DNA of 36,411 nucleotides from an uncultured Verrucomicrobiota bacterium (GTDB lineage: Bacteria > Verrucomicrobiota > Verrucomicrobiia > Limisphaerales > UBA9464), in the NCBI GenBank assembly GCA_903821635.1, contig CAIJLV010000036.1, forward strand, positions 1-36,411, written 5' to 3'. Below are positions 24,743-32,524 of the stretch, in pieces (position 1 is the first letter of the stretch; each line of letters opens with the position of its first letter). Made by a program: the position numbers and the translations under genes. Below the pieces are notes generated by a model that saw only the letters and a program-made list of their open reading frames with translations, was not told the origin of the DNA and did not search any database.

Positions 24743-26869
24743 ATGAAACGGATTCTTCCTGCCCTGCTATTCCTGCCGCTGCTCGTCCTCGGGGCCGATG
24801 CGAACTGGGGCACTTACCTCGGCGACCAGGCGAGCAGTCACTATTCGCGGTTGAAGCAACTCACGCCGCGCAACGTCGCGAAGCTCGAAGTCGCTTGGAC
24901 GTATCGCGCCGGCGGGGCGGATAAAAACAACCGCTCCCAGATCCAATGCAATCCGCTCGTCGTGGACGGCGTGCTCTATGGCACCACGCCGGACCTGCAA
25001 CTCTTCGCACTCAACGCGGCCACTGGGCGGGAATTGTGGCGCTTCGACCCGGCCTCGGTGCCGGGCGTCACCAAGGCCGGCGTGAACCGCGGCCTCGTCT
25101 TTTGGGCGGACGGCGCGGACCGGCGCGTGCTCTATGCCAACGACCATTTTTTGCACGCGCTTGACGCCGTCACCGGGCAGCGGATTGCCTCATTTGGCGA
25201 AGCGGGCTCCGTGGATCTCAAGCGCGACTTGGGCCGCGACGTGGGCGGCCTCGCGCTGCAATCCACGACGCCGGGGGTCGTCTTCGGTGACTTGCTCATC
25301 ATGGGCATGCGACTCGGTGAAGGTCCCGCCCCGGCGGCACCCGGACACATCCGCGCCTACAGTGTGCGCACCGGCCGTTTGGTGTGGCGGTTCAACACCA
25401 TTCCGCAGCCTGGCGAGTTCGGCTACGAAACGTGGCCGCCGAACGCGTATCAATACATCGGGGGCGCCAACGTCTGGACCGGTTTCGCGCTCGACGAAGC
25501 GCGCGGCCTCGTCTTTTGCCCGACCGGGGCGGCGGCGTTCGACTTCTGGGGGGGCAATCGGATCGGCCAAAACGTGTTCGCCAATTGCCTAATCGCGCTC
25601 GACGCCCGCACGGGCCAACGGCACTGGCATTTCCAGTTCGTGCATCACGATTTGTGGGATCGCGATCTGCCAGCGCCGCCCAATCTGGTCACCGTCAAGC
25701 ACGGTGGGAAGCGGGTGGACGCGGTCGCGCAGGTCACGAAGTCGGGCCATGTGTTCGTCTTCCATCGCGAGACGGGCGAACCGATTTTCCCCCTGCGCGA
25801 AGTGCCGGTGCCGGCGTCGGATTTGCAGGGCGAATCCGCTTGGCCGACCCAACCACTGCCGCTCAAGCCCGCCCCGTTTGCCCGCCAACTGCTCACCTAC
25901 GACGAACTCACGGACCGCACGCCCGAGGCCCATCGGCAGGTGCTGGAACGCTTCGCGAAACTGCGCCCGCACACGCCGTTCCTACCGCCCAGTCGCGAGG
26001 GCACGATCATTTTTCCGGGGTTCGACGGCGGCGCGGAGTGGGGGGGCGCCGCGACGGATCCCGAGGGAGTGCTGTATGTGAACAGCAACGAAATGGCGTG
26101 GGTCTTGAACATGGTGGAAACCCAGCGTCAGGGCGCTGAACCGCTCGCCACGGGCGAAGCCATCTTCAACCAGATCTGCGCGGCGTGCCACGGCTTGGAT
26201 CGAAAGGGCAACCAAGCCCAGAACGTCCCGTCGCTGGTCGGCGTCGAGCAGCGGCTCCAGTCGGCCGACGTGCTGGCGTTGCTTAAGACCGGCAAGGGAG
26301 TGATGCCAGCCTTCGATTTTCTGACCGAGAAGCAACGCCAACTCGTCGTCGGGCATCTGCTGGGCCCGCCGACCTCCGGAGCCCCGGCCCCCGCAGCGAA
26401 CCGCCTAGGGCAACCCGGTGGCGCCGACGTGTTGGGCACGATTCCCTACACGATGACCGGCTACCATCGCTGGCTCGACACGAACGGTTATCCCGCCATC
26501 AAGCCCCCTTGGGGCACGCTCAACGCCATCGACCTCAACACCGGCGACTACCGCTGGCGGGTGACGCTGGGTGAGTGGCCCGAATTGACCGCGCAAGGGG
26601 TGCCGCCAACGGGCACGGAAAACTACGGCGGCCCGGTTGTGACCGCCGGGGGCTTGATCTTCATCGCCGCGAGTCGGGACGCGCACCTGCGTGCCTTTGA
26701 CCGGAAAACCGGCCGGGAATTGTGGAAAGCGAAACTGCCCGCCGCCGGGTATGCGACCCCGGCGACCTATTCTGTAAACGGCCGGCAATACGTCGTCATC
26801 GCCTGCGGCGGCGGCAAGATTGGCACGCCCAGCGGTGATGCTTACGTGGCGTTTGCGCTGCCTGAGTAA
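24743..26869 (+). CDS. PQQ-dependent dehydrogenase (quinoprotein) with inserted cytochrome c domain
   Basis: This 708-residue protein starts at ATG 24743 with signal peptide MKRILPALLFLPLLVLGADA, so it is periplasmic. The propeller begins W-GTYLGDQASSHYS, then LEVAWTYR, followed by repeated tryptophan-docking blades (LFALNAATGRELWRFDP, IRAYSVRTGRLVWRF, LIALDARTGQRHWHF, LRAFDRKTGRELWK). The sequence FVHHDLWDRDLPAPPNLV is the family's H-D-W-D-x-D region near PQQ. Between blades, about residues 465-545 hold a cytochrome c domain: CAACH at 479-483 covalently binds heme, and Met521 (GVMPAFDFL) is the probable sixth ligand. Quinoproteins oxidise sugars or alcohols with PQQ and pass electrons to cytochrome; here the electron carrier is built in. 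The order resembles the glucose-dehydrogenase-like PQQ family. No pqq biosynthesis gene is visible. The substrate is not predictable. Confidence 0.92.
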   Translation: MKRILPALLFLPLLVLGADANWGTYLGDQASSHYSRLKQLTPRNVAKLEVAWTYRAGGADKNNRSQIQCNPLVVDGVLYGTTPDLQLFALNAATGRELWRFDPASVPGVTKAGVNRGLVFWADGADRRVLYANDHFLHALDAVTGQRIASFGEAGSVDLKRDLGRDVGGLALQSTTPGVVFGDLLIMGMRLGEGPAPAAPGHIRAYSVRTGRLVWRFNTIPQPGEFGYETWPPNAYQYIGGANVWTGFALDEARGLVFCPTGAAAFDFWGGNRIGQNVFANCLIALDARTGQRHWHFQFVHHDLWDRDLPAPPNLVTVKHGGKRVDAVAQVTKSGHVFVFHRETGEPIFPLREVPVPASDLQGESAWPTQPLPLKPAPFARQLLTYDELTDRTPEAHRQVLERFAKLRPHTPFLPPSREGTIIFPGFDGGAEWGGAATDPEGVLYVNSNEMAWVLNMVETQRQGAEPLATGEAIFNQICAACHGLDRKGNQAQNVPSLVGVEQRLQSADVLALLKTGKGVMPAFDFLTEKQRQLVVGHLLGPPTSGAPAPAANRLGQPGGADVLGTIPYTMTGYHRWLDTNGYPAIKPPWGTLNAIDLNTGDYRWRVTLGEWPELTAQGVPPTGTENYGGPVVTAGGLIFIAASRDAHLRAFDRKTGRELWKAKLPAAGYATPATYSVNGRQYVVIACGGGKIGTPSGDAYVAFALPE

Positions 26870-26888
26870 GGGACGGCGCAGGCGGTCG

Positions 26889-26918
26889 TTGCGGTCGGGC
26901 GAGCCCTGCCGGTAGCGT
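26889..26918 (+). promoter_or_regulatory. Candidate promoter of the EamA transporter gene
   Basis: TTGCGG (26889-26894) and TAGCGT (26913-26918) are 18 bases apart, directly upstream of the TTG start at 26934. The -10 form resembles TAGGGT before the uup-like gene. A message starting about seven bases on would have a leader of fewer than ten bases. Visual match only. Confidence 0.3.
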
Positions 26919-26933
26919 GACGACGTCATTTTT

Positions 26934-27824
26934 TTGAACGCGTATCTGTTATTACCCCTGCTGGCCGCCTTCGCGTTTGCCTTGGGGTCGTTGGTTTACA
27001 AGCGCGCCTTCCAAGAGGGCGCCGGCGTCGTTCACGGGGTGGTGGTGAACAACGTGATTCTGGGCGTCTTGTTCTTGCCGCTCGTCGCTCTGGAAGGGCG
27101 GCCGATTCCGTGGTCCGACTGGTCGCGGCCGGTGCTGACTGCCTTGGCCTTCCTGTTGGGCCATCTGCTCAATGTGGTTTCGCTGCGGGTGGGTGACGTC
27201 TCGGTCGCCACCCCGCTGCTGGGCTCGAAGGTCATTTTTGTCGCGCTGATCGCTTGGCTCGGGTTTGGCACCCGGCTCAGTGCTTCGCAATGGCTCGCCG
27301 CGGCCTGCGCCACCGCTGGCGTGGTGATCATGGGCCTGACTGATTTTCGCCGCGGCGGGCGCACGGGGTTGACCACTCTGACGGCGCTGGGTTGCGCGGC
27401 GGCATTTTCCCTGACCGATACCCTGATCCAAGTGTGGGGCGGCGGCTTCGGCGTCTGGAGCTTTCTCGCTTTGCAGTTTGCCGCCCTCGCCGGGTTGTCG
27501 GCGGGGCTGTTGCCGTTTTTTGGTCTGGCTTCGTTGCGGGCGCCGGCCCGGGCGTGGCCTTGGATCATCGCCGGGGCGCTGCTCTCCGCGGTGCAGGCAA
27601 TCATCATCACCAGCACCATCGCCCTGTGGCAGGACGCCCCGGGGGTGAACGTCGTCTACGCCACCCGCGGGTTGTGGAGCATCGCTCTCGTCTGGACGGT
27701 GGGGCACTGGCTGAAGAATGACGAACGCCACTCTGTCGGGCCCCGCAAGATGGGCCTGCGGGTCGCGGGGGCCAGCCTGATCCTCGGTGCCGTGGTGCTC
27801 ACGACGCAGGCCGGCGGCCGTTGA
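26934..27824 (+). CDS. EamA/DMT-superfamily transporter
   Basis: This 296-residue protein starts at TTG 26934. About ten hydrophobic segments span the sequence in two homologous halves. Half one starts YLLLPLLAAFAFALGSLVYKRAF and contains VVSLRVGDVSVATPLLGSKVIFVALIAWL. Half two starts GLTTLTALGCAAAFSLTDTLIQVW and ends RGLWSIALVWTVGHWL and LILGAVVLTTQ. The segment VGDVSVATPL-x-x-SKV is the EamA-type motif between transmembrane helices 3 and 4. The family exports or imports metabolites, amino acids or drugs across the inner membrane; the substrate is unknown. It is separated by 64 bases from the PQQ dehydrogenase and converges on the enolase-superfamily gene with a 21-base gap. An intact, normal-length member (usual size 280-310 residues). 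Confidence 0.9.
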   Translation: MNAYLLLPLLAAFAFALGSLVYKRAFQEGAGVVHGVVVNNVILGVLFLPLVALEGRPIPWSDWSRPVLTALAFLLGHLLNVVSLRVGDVSVATPLLGSKVIFVALIAWLGFGTRLSASQWLAAACATAGVVIMGLTDFRRGGRTGLTTLTALGCAAAFSLTDTLIQVWGGGFGVWSFLALQFAALAGLSAGLLPFFGLASLRAPARAWPWIIAGALLSAVQAIIITSTIALWQDAPGVNVVYATRGLWSIALVWTVGHWLKNDERHSVGPRKMGLRVAGASLILGAVVLTTQAGGR

Positions 27825-27845
27825 AACCGAGGTTGGGCGCGGCGT

Positions 27846-28910
27846 TCAGTTCGCGGTCGAACACCGCAGGCCAGTGGGGGTGGCCGCGCCCTCGAAGTCT
27901 AGCACGCCGAGTTGGGTGCACACGCCGCGAAACGGGTCGTTGGTGATCAGGATATTGCCGTCGAGATCCAGATAATCGGTGAGTTCCGCCAGGTGGGCGC
28001 CGGCGCTAATCAGGACCGACGATTCGATCATGCAGCCGAGCATCGTCTTCAGGCCGCGGGCGCGGGCGGCTTCCAGTGCGGCCTTGCCGGCGGTGAGGCC
28101 GCCGGTCTTCACCAGCTTCACGTTCACTCCGTGAAAACAGTGCGCGCAGCGTTCGGCGTCGGCGGCCGACTGATAGGATTCATCGCCCATCAACGGCAGG
28201 GGCGAACGAGCCTTGAGCCAAGCCCAGTCGGCATCCGGGAGCGAAGGGGGCATGGGTTGCTCGACGAACTGCACATTCCCGTCCGCGGCGACCCATTCGA
28301 TGTGGCGCAAGGCTTCCGCGGGTGTGGTCCACGCCGCGTTGGCATCCACCCGGATCGGGGCTTGGGGGGCGGCTCCTCGCACGGCGGCGAAAGTCTCCCG
28401 ATCTTGCGGGCCACCGAGTTTAAGTTTGAGCACTGGTAGGCCCGCGGCGACCGCTTCGGCAGTTTTGGCCGCCATCCGGGCGGGTGTATCGAGGCCGATG
28501 GTGAACGAAGTGACGTGCCGCCGAGGCGAAAATCCGAGGCCAAGGAAATCATAGACCGCTTGGCCGGCGGCCTTGGCGGCGCCGTCCAGCAGGGCGAGGT
28601 TCAGGGCGCACTTCGCGGGAAAACTGCCGGCGGCCAACGTGTCGAGATACGCGAGGCTGCCGGCGAGGTCATCGAACGACAGGCGCGCCGGCTCCACTCG
28701 GGCAAGGAAAGCGGCTACGGTGGCGTGGGATTCGTGATATTGGCTGGAGGGTGAGCCTTCACCGAGGCCGGAGCGGCCGTGGCTGTCGGTCAATTCCACG
28801 AAGACCACCGGATACACCGTTTTGCCGGCGAGGGCGCCATGCTGCACGTCGGTGGCGATCGCCCACGAATGTTTCAGGGCGAGGTCAAAGCGCCAGTGTT
28901 TCAGTTTCAT
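27846..28910 (-). CDS. Enolase-superfamily enzyme, probable L-Ala-D/L-Glu (dipeptide) epimerase
   Basis: This 354-residue protein starts at the ATG ending at 28910 (MKLKHWRFDLALKHSW); a longer frame upstream carries no domain. The N-terminal capping domain runs to about residue 125 (GLGEGSPSSQYHESHATV). The barrel has the muconate-lactonizing residues: Lys162 and Lys164 (VLKLKLGG), metal ligands Asp189 (IRVDANAAW), Glu217 (FVEQPM) and Asp243 (LMGDES), and catalytic Lys265 (GVNVKLVKTGG). This K-x-K ... D/E/D ... K set is that of the MLE subgroup. The KLVKTGG motif and the HSW beginning favour dipeptide epimerases such as YcjG/YkfB, which recycle murein peptides, over muconate cycloisomerase. 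Dipeptide specificity is inferred. It converges on the EamA gene with 21 bases between; the YkvA-like gene's terminator lies just upstream. Confidence 0.85.
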   Translation of the reverse strand: MKLKHWRFDLALKHSWAIATDVQHGALAGKTVYPVVFVELTDSHGRSGLGEGSPSSQYHESHATVAAFLARVEPARLSFDDLAGSLAYLDTLAAGSFPAKCALNLALLDGAAKAAGQAVYDFLGLGFSPRRHVTSFTIGLDTPARMAAKTAEAVAAGLPVLKLKLGGPQDRETFAAVRGAAPQAPIRVDANAAWTTPAEALRHIEWVAADGNVQFVEQPMPPSLPDADWAWLKARSPLPLMGDESYQSAADAERCAHCFHGVNVKLVKTGGLTAGKAALEAARARGLKTMLGCMIESSVLISAGAHLAELTDYLDLDGNILITNDPFRGVCTQLGVLDFEGAATPTGLRCSTAN

Positions 28911-28981
28911 CTCCAGCCGCAGGGTGCGGAAAACTCGCCGACGTTTGAAGGCGAACCTCGGGCGCGGCCGGCCCAGAAATG

Positions 28982-29011
28982 AAAAAGGGATGGACTTGAA
29001 ATCCATCCCTT
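28982..29011 (-). terminator. Rho-independent terminator after the YkvA-like gene
   Basis: On the minus strand, AAGGGATGGA (29011-29002) pairs over ten bases with TCCATCCCTT (28994-28985) around a seven-base loop, and the T-run continues into TTTC. It lies 33 bases after the stop of the YkvA-like gene (29044) and before the epimerase gene on the same strand, so it probably separates the two transcripts. Confidence 0.75.
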
Positions 29012-29043
29012 GAAGTCGCCTGAAGGTTCCGCCGGCGGTGCGT

Positions 29044-29451
29044 TCAGGGCTTATCGGTGATCTTTTCCCAGTCAAATCCTTGGGCCTCGGCGTATTTGGC
29101 GAAGGGCTTTTCGTGCAGGATCAGCACGGCCCGGACGATGCTCGAATCATCGGCCCGGCCCATGCCGCCGCTGATGAAGTCGGGGATGATATCGGTCTTC
29201 CGGTGGGCGTAGGTCAGCGCAAAGACGGCGGCGGACATCGCGTGATACGGCATCTCTTTGTAGGCGCCCTCGGCCACGTCCTCGACGGCGTCGGCGAGGA
29301 ATTCGAGCTGGTCCACCAAGTGGGGGAATTGCGGGGCGTTGATCTGGGCAAACTCCACCTTCCACAACGGGAGACTGCGCAAAACCTTGTCCACCATGGC
29401 GGGGGTGACTTGGCCGGCTCCTTGGAGGACGTAATTGGCGATTTCGAACAT
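29044..29451 (-). CDS. YkvA/DUF1232-like protein
   Basis: The likely start is the ATG ending at 29451, giving 135 residues (MFEIANYVLQGAGQ); an in-frame TTG ending at 29514 would add 21 residues, leaving only 18 bases to the divergent cutA. The N-terminal half is helical. Residues 87-102 hold DIIPDFISGGMGRADD, which follows the DUF1232 pattern D-x-IPDF...G...DD found in small YkvA proteins of unknown role. Typical YkvA members carry hydrophobic helices either side of this motif; here the following helix SSIVRAVLILHEKPF is only moderately hydrophobic, so it is an atypical or soluble member. The gene is followed by a clear terminator and is probably transcribed alone. Function unknown. Confidence 0.7.
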   Translation of the reverse strand: MFEIANYVLQGAGQVTPAMVDKVLRSLPLWKVEFAQINAPQFPHLVDQLEFLADAVEDVAEGAYKEMPYHAMSAAVFALTYAHRKTDIIPDFISGGMGRADDSSIVRAVLILHEKPFAKYAEAQGFDWEKITDKP

Positions 29452-29532
29452 GCGGTGGAGTAAGGCACGCGCCAGCCCGGGGGGCAACCCGGAGGTTTGC
29501 GGGGCGCGGGACAAACTGGTTTCCTTGGCGCC

Positions 29533-29874
29533 ATGAAACCCACCGTCCGCCCCGTCGTGGTGTTAGTCACGGCGCCCGATCTGGAGGTTGCCCGAGGGTT
29601 GGCTCGACTCGCCCTCACTGCCCGACTCATCGCCTGTGCCAACCTCGTGCCTCAGCTCGAATCCCATTACTGGTGGGAGGGGAAATTGGAGCAAAGCGCC
29701 GAAGTCTTGCTGGTGCTAAAGACCACGCGGCCCCACCTGCCGGCGCTCGAACGTCTCATCCTGGCGAACCACCCCTACGATACGGCTGAATTCGTCGTGC
29801 TGCCCATCCAAGGGGGCAGCCCCAAATATCTCAATTGGCTGACTTCCGCAGTCGCCACCGCCCCGCCGGCCTGA
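29533..29874 (+). CDS. cutA: Divalent-cation tolerance protein CutA
   Basis: This 113-residue protein starts at ATG 29533, after discarding 12 upstream in-frame codons. CutA is a trimeric cytosolic protein of the PII-like fold, first linked to copper tolerance in E. coli, although its real role is unsettled. Matches are VLVTAPDLEVARGLARLALTARLIACANLVP, the signature ESHYWWEGKLEQSAEVLLVLKT and HPYDTAEFVVLPI. The length equals that of the family. It is the only plus-strand gene between two minus-strand neighbours: it diverges from the YkvA-like gene and converges with hisC with nine bases between the stop codons. Confidence 0.94.
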   Translation: MKPTVRPVVVLVTAPDLEVARGLARLALTARLIACANLVPQLESHYWWEGKLEQSAEVLLVLKTTRPHLPALERLILANHPYDTAEFVVLPIQGGSPKYLNWLTSAVATAPPA

Positions 29875-29883
29875 CGGGAGGCG

Positions 29884-31083
29884 TTAACCCACCCGGCGCA
29901 AGATCGACTGCACGGCCTGCAACAGGGCGTCTACCTCAGCGTCGCTGCCGATCGTAATGCGCAGATACGCGTTGATTGCTGGCGCACTGAACCAGCGCAC
30001 AATGATTTTTCGGGTGCGCAACGCTTCCAGCCACTGCTTCGCTGGGGCCCCCGGCGGCCGGCACAGGAGGAAGTTGGTCTGCGAAGGCAGAACTTCGAAG
30101 CCGAGTCCGGTGAGTTCGCGCCGGAGTCGTTCCCGTGAGGCAATGATGCGTTTGAAATTTCGTCGGTAGTAGCCGAGGTCGCCCAAGGTCGCGAGCGCCG
30201 CCACTTGGCCGAGGCCGTTGACGTTGTAGCTGTCGCGCACCTTGTCGAGGGCCGCGATGAGCTCGGGATGTCCGACGAAGTAACCCACGCGCTGGAAGCA
30301 CAGCGAGTAAGCCTTGGAAAAGGTCCGCGAGATCAGGACGTGTGGGTGCTTCAGCGCGAGCGCGAGCGCGTTTTCGGCGGCGAAATCCACGTAAGCCTCG
30401 TCGAGCACCGTCACGCCCTTCATCGCAGCGCAGAGCGTGTCGAGTTCGGTCGTGCTAAAGCCGCGCCCGCTCGGGGCGTTGGGCGTGGTGACAAACGTCA
30501 GCGCCGCGCGGAAGTCCCATTGGCCCCCGCGCTTCAGTTCCGCGACCGAAGGCAGGCTGAAGTCGGCCTTTAGCGGCACGGCGTTGGTGGCGGCGCCGTG
30601 TGTTTCGGCCAGCACGGGATAGAGCGAATAGCTGGGTGAAAAGTATTGGACCGTGCTGAGGGATTCCTCGACCGGCTCCAAGTAACTGTCCTGCGGTTCA
30701 GCCGGGTCCTGCCCCTCGGCGGTTGCCAGTTTCACCGGGCGGAACTGACCGGCCGGTTCCACAAACGCCCGCACCGCCAGCGCCAGCAACTCGTCGGAGC
30801 CGTTGCCGACGATGATGTTTTCCGGGCCACAGCCGTGCAGCGCCGCCAGCTTCTCCCGTAACGCCTGCGCCGTCGGGTTCGGATACAGCCGCAGCCGGTC
30901 GTCCACCGCGGCGCGGGTCGCGGCCAACACTTTGGGTGACGGCGGGTAGGGATTCTCGTTGGTATTGAGCTTGATCAGGCCCTTCACCTTCGGCTGTTCG
31001 CCCGGCACATAGGCGTGCAGTGCGTGAACGAGCGGGCGGATCAGTTTTTTCAGACTGGAGGAGCGAGCAGGGGAGGTTGCCAT
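29884..31083 (-). CDS. hisC: Histidinol-phosphate aminotransferase HisC, with an in-frame insertion
   Basis: This 399-residue PLP enzyme starts at the ATG ending at 31083. It converts imidazole-acetol phosphate to histidinol phosphate in histidine synthesis. Landmarks are LNTNENPYPPSP (39-50), VGNGSDELL (92-100), FSPSYSLYPV (148-157), TTPNAPSG (199-206), VLDEAYVDF (226-234), SRTFSKAYSL with the PLP Lys257, and RVGYFVGHP. Usual length is about 350-365 residues. The excess is a 32-residue insertion at about 113-144, between the helix ending FVEPAG and the strand TVQYFSPSY; it is polar, Pro/Glu-rich and low in hydrophobics, likely a surface loop. No other his gene is adjacent; purD lies upstream on the same strand (61-base gap). 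A TAAGCT hexamer (31105-31100) is a candidate -10 element. A role as a general aromatic aminotransferase cannot be excluded. Confidence 0.92.
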   Translation of the reverse strand: MATSPARSSSLKKLIRPLVHALHAYVPGEQPKVKGLIKLNTNENPYPPSPKVLAATRAAVDDRLRLYPNPTAQALREKLAALHGCGPENIIVGNGSDELLALAVRAFVEPAGQFRPVKLATAEGQDPAEPQDSYLEPVEESLSTVQYFSPSYSLYPVLAETHGAATNAVPLKADFSLPSVAELKRGGQWDFRAALTFVTTPNAPSGRGFSTTELDTLCAAMKGVTVLDEAYVDFAAENALALALKHPHVLISRTFSKAYSLCFQRVGYFVGHPELIAALDKVRDSYNVNGLGQVAALATLGDLGYYRRNFKRIIASRERLRRELTGLGFEVLPSQTNFLLCRPPGAPAKQWLEALRTRKIIVRWFSAPAINAYLRITIGSDAEVDALLQAVQSILRRVG

Positions 31084-31099
31084 GGACGTTACGGGGTAA

Positions 31100-31128
31100 A
31101 GCTTAGGTCAGAACGGCGGTCACGCGAA
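31100..31128 (-). promoter_or_regulatory. Candidate promoter of hisC
   Basis: On the minus strand, TTCGCG (31128-31123) and TAAGCT (31105-31100) are 17 bases apart; the ATG at 31083 lies 16 bases further on. The -35 match is weak (three of six). It lies in the 61-base gap after purD, so hisC may be transcribed from here, from purD read-through, or from both. Confidence 0.25.
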
Positions 31129-31144
31129 GCTTGGGCGGTGCGAG

Positions 31145-32437
31145 TCAACGCAGTGCTTTGGCGGCGATGTCGCGGCGGAATTGCATGCCTTCGAAGCAGA
31201 GTTGATTGACCGCCGCGTAAGCTTGGTCGCGGGCCGCTTGGAGGGAGGGTGCCCACGCGGTCACGCCGAGCACCCGGCCGCCGTGGGTGACGAGCTCGCC
31301 GGCCTTCGTTGCGGTGCCGGCATGGAACACCTTCACGCCGGGTAGCGCGTTTGCGTCCTCGAGCCCGTGGATGACCTTGCCCTTGGCGTAGCTGCCCGGA
31401 TAACCGCCGCTGGCGAGCACCACACACACGCAGGCGTTGGGCGACCACTTCAGTTCCACGTCGGCCAACCGGCCTTCCGCGCTGGCGAGCAGCAGTTCGA
31501 CGAGGTCGTTTTCCAGCCGCGGCAGATACACCTGCGTCTCGGGATCGCCGAAGCGCGCGTTGAACTCGATCACCTTCGGGCCGGACTTCGTAAGCATCAC
31601 GCCCGGATACAGCAGGCCGCGGAAATCAATGCCGTCGGCCGCACAGCCGGCGAGCCACGGGTCAAGAATCTGCCGCCCCACTTCGGCGAGTTCGGCGTCG
31701 GTGAGGAAGGGCGCGGGCGAATAGGTGCCCATGCCGCCGGTGTTCAGGCCCTGGTCGCCGTCGAGCGCGCGTTTGTGGTCCTGCGCCGTGGGGAACAGCT
31801 TCGCCGTCCGCCCGTCGCAGAGCGCGTGCAGGGAAATCTCCATGCCTTCGAGGAACTCCTGCACGACCACGCGCGCGCCGGCGCTGCCGAAGGCCTTGTC
31901 CACCATGATCTCGTCCACGGCGCGTTCGGCCTCGGCCACGTTGCCGGCCAGCAGCACGCCCTTGCCGAGCGCGAGTCCGTCGGCCTTCACCGCACAGCGG
32001 CCGCCCAGCGACGCGCAGAAGCGTTTCGCCGCCGCTGGATCAGCGAAGGTGCCCGACTTCGCGGTGGGAATGCCGTGGCGTTCCATGAAGTCCTGCGAAA
32101 AAGCCTTCGACGCCTCGAACTGCGCGGCGCGTTGGTTCGGCCCCCAGATCTTGAAGCCCGCAGCTTGAAAGGCGTCCACCACGCCCGCGCCGAGTGCGCC
32201 GTCGGGACCAACCACGGTGAAGTCGGGCCGGTTTTCCCGTGCCCACGAGAGGAGCGCCGGGATGTCTTCCGCGGCGAGGGGGACGTTCTGGACCGCGACG
32301 CCATTGGCGGCGAGGCGTTCAGCCGCGGTGCCGGCATTGCCGGGCGCGACGAACAACTGCGTGAGGTAGGGCGACTGTGCGAGTTTCCAAACGAGGGCGT
32401 GTTCACGGCCGCCCGAACCAAGGACCAACAGCTTCAT
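31145..32437 (-). CDS. purD: Phosphoribosylamine-glycine ligase PurD
   Basis: The start is the ATG ending at 32437 (MKLLVLGSGGREHALVWKLAQ), giving 430 residues; 13 upstream in-frame codons are not family-like. PurD is an ATP-grasp enzyme joining glycine to phosphoribosylamine in purine synthesis. The N-terminal signature SGGREHALVWKLAQS is followed by VGPDGALGAGVVDAF, FSQDFMERHGIPTAKSGTF, CAVKADGLALGKGVLLA, QEFLEGMEISLHALCDG, AQDHKRALDGDQGLNTGGMGTYSPAP, GPKVIEFNARFGDPETQV (metal-binding Glu and Asn) and GGYPGSYAKGKVI, all in family order. Length is normal (420-435). It lies 87 bases downstream of the subtilase gene and 61 upstream of hisC, all on the minus strand. No other pur gene is near. 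Confidence 0.96.
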   Translation of the reverse strand: MKLLVLGSGGREHALVWKLAQSPYLTQLFVAPGNAGTAAERLAANGVAVQNVPLAAEDIPALLSWARENRPDFTVVGPDGALGAGVVDAFQAAGFKIWGPNQRAAQFEASKAFSQDFMERHGIPTAKSGTFADPAAAKRFCASLGGRCAVKADGLALGKGVLLAGNVAEAERAVDEIMVDKAFGSAGARVVVQEFLEGMEISLHALCDGRTAKLFPTAQDHKRALDGDQGLNTGGMGTYSPAPFLTDAELAEVGRQILDPWLAGCAADGIDFRGLLYPGVMLTKSGPKVIEFNARFGDPETQVYLPRLENDLVELLLASAEGRLADVELKWSPNACVCVVLASGGYPGSYAKGKVIHGLEDANALPGVKVFHAGTATKAGELVTHGGRVLGVTAWAPSLQAARDQAYAAVNQLCFEGMQFRRDIAAKALR

Positions 32438-32482
32438 TTGCGGGCGCAAGGGAACGGGCCGGCGGGGAAACTGCAAAGCTCA

Positions 32483-32516
32483 AACCGCACCGGGTCCGAG
32501 CGATGGGTTTGCGGTT
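32483..32516 (-). terminator. Weak hairpin between the subtilase gene and purD
   Basis: AACCGCA (32516-32510 on the minus strand) pairs with TGCGGTT (32489-32483) over seven bases with a 20-base loop, and TTGAGCTTT follows. It sits nine bases after the subtilase stop and before the purD start. The loop is long and the T-run poor, so it may be an inefficient terminator or no terminator at all. Confidence 0.3.
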
Positions 32517-32524
32517 GGCCGTAG

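Noticed and set aside
31367..32524. Open plus-strand frame of about 385 codons
   Set aside because: Antisense to purD, which is complete and has every family motif.
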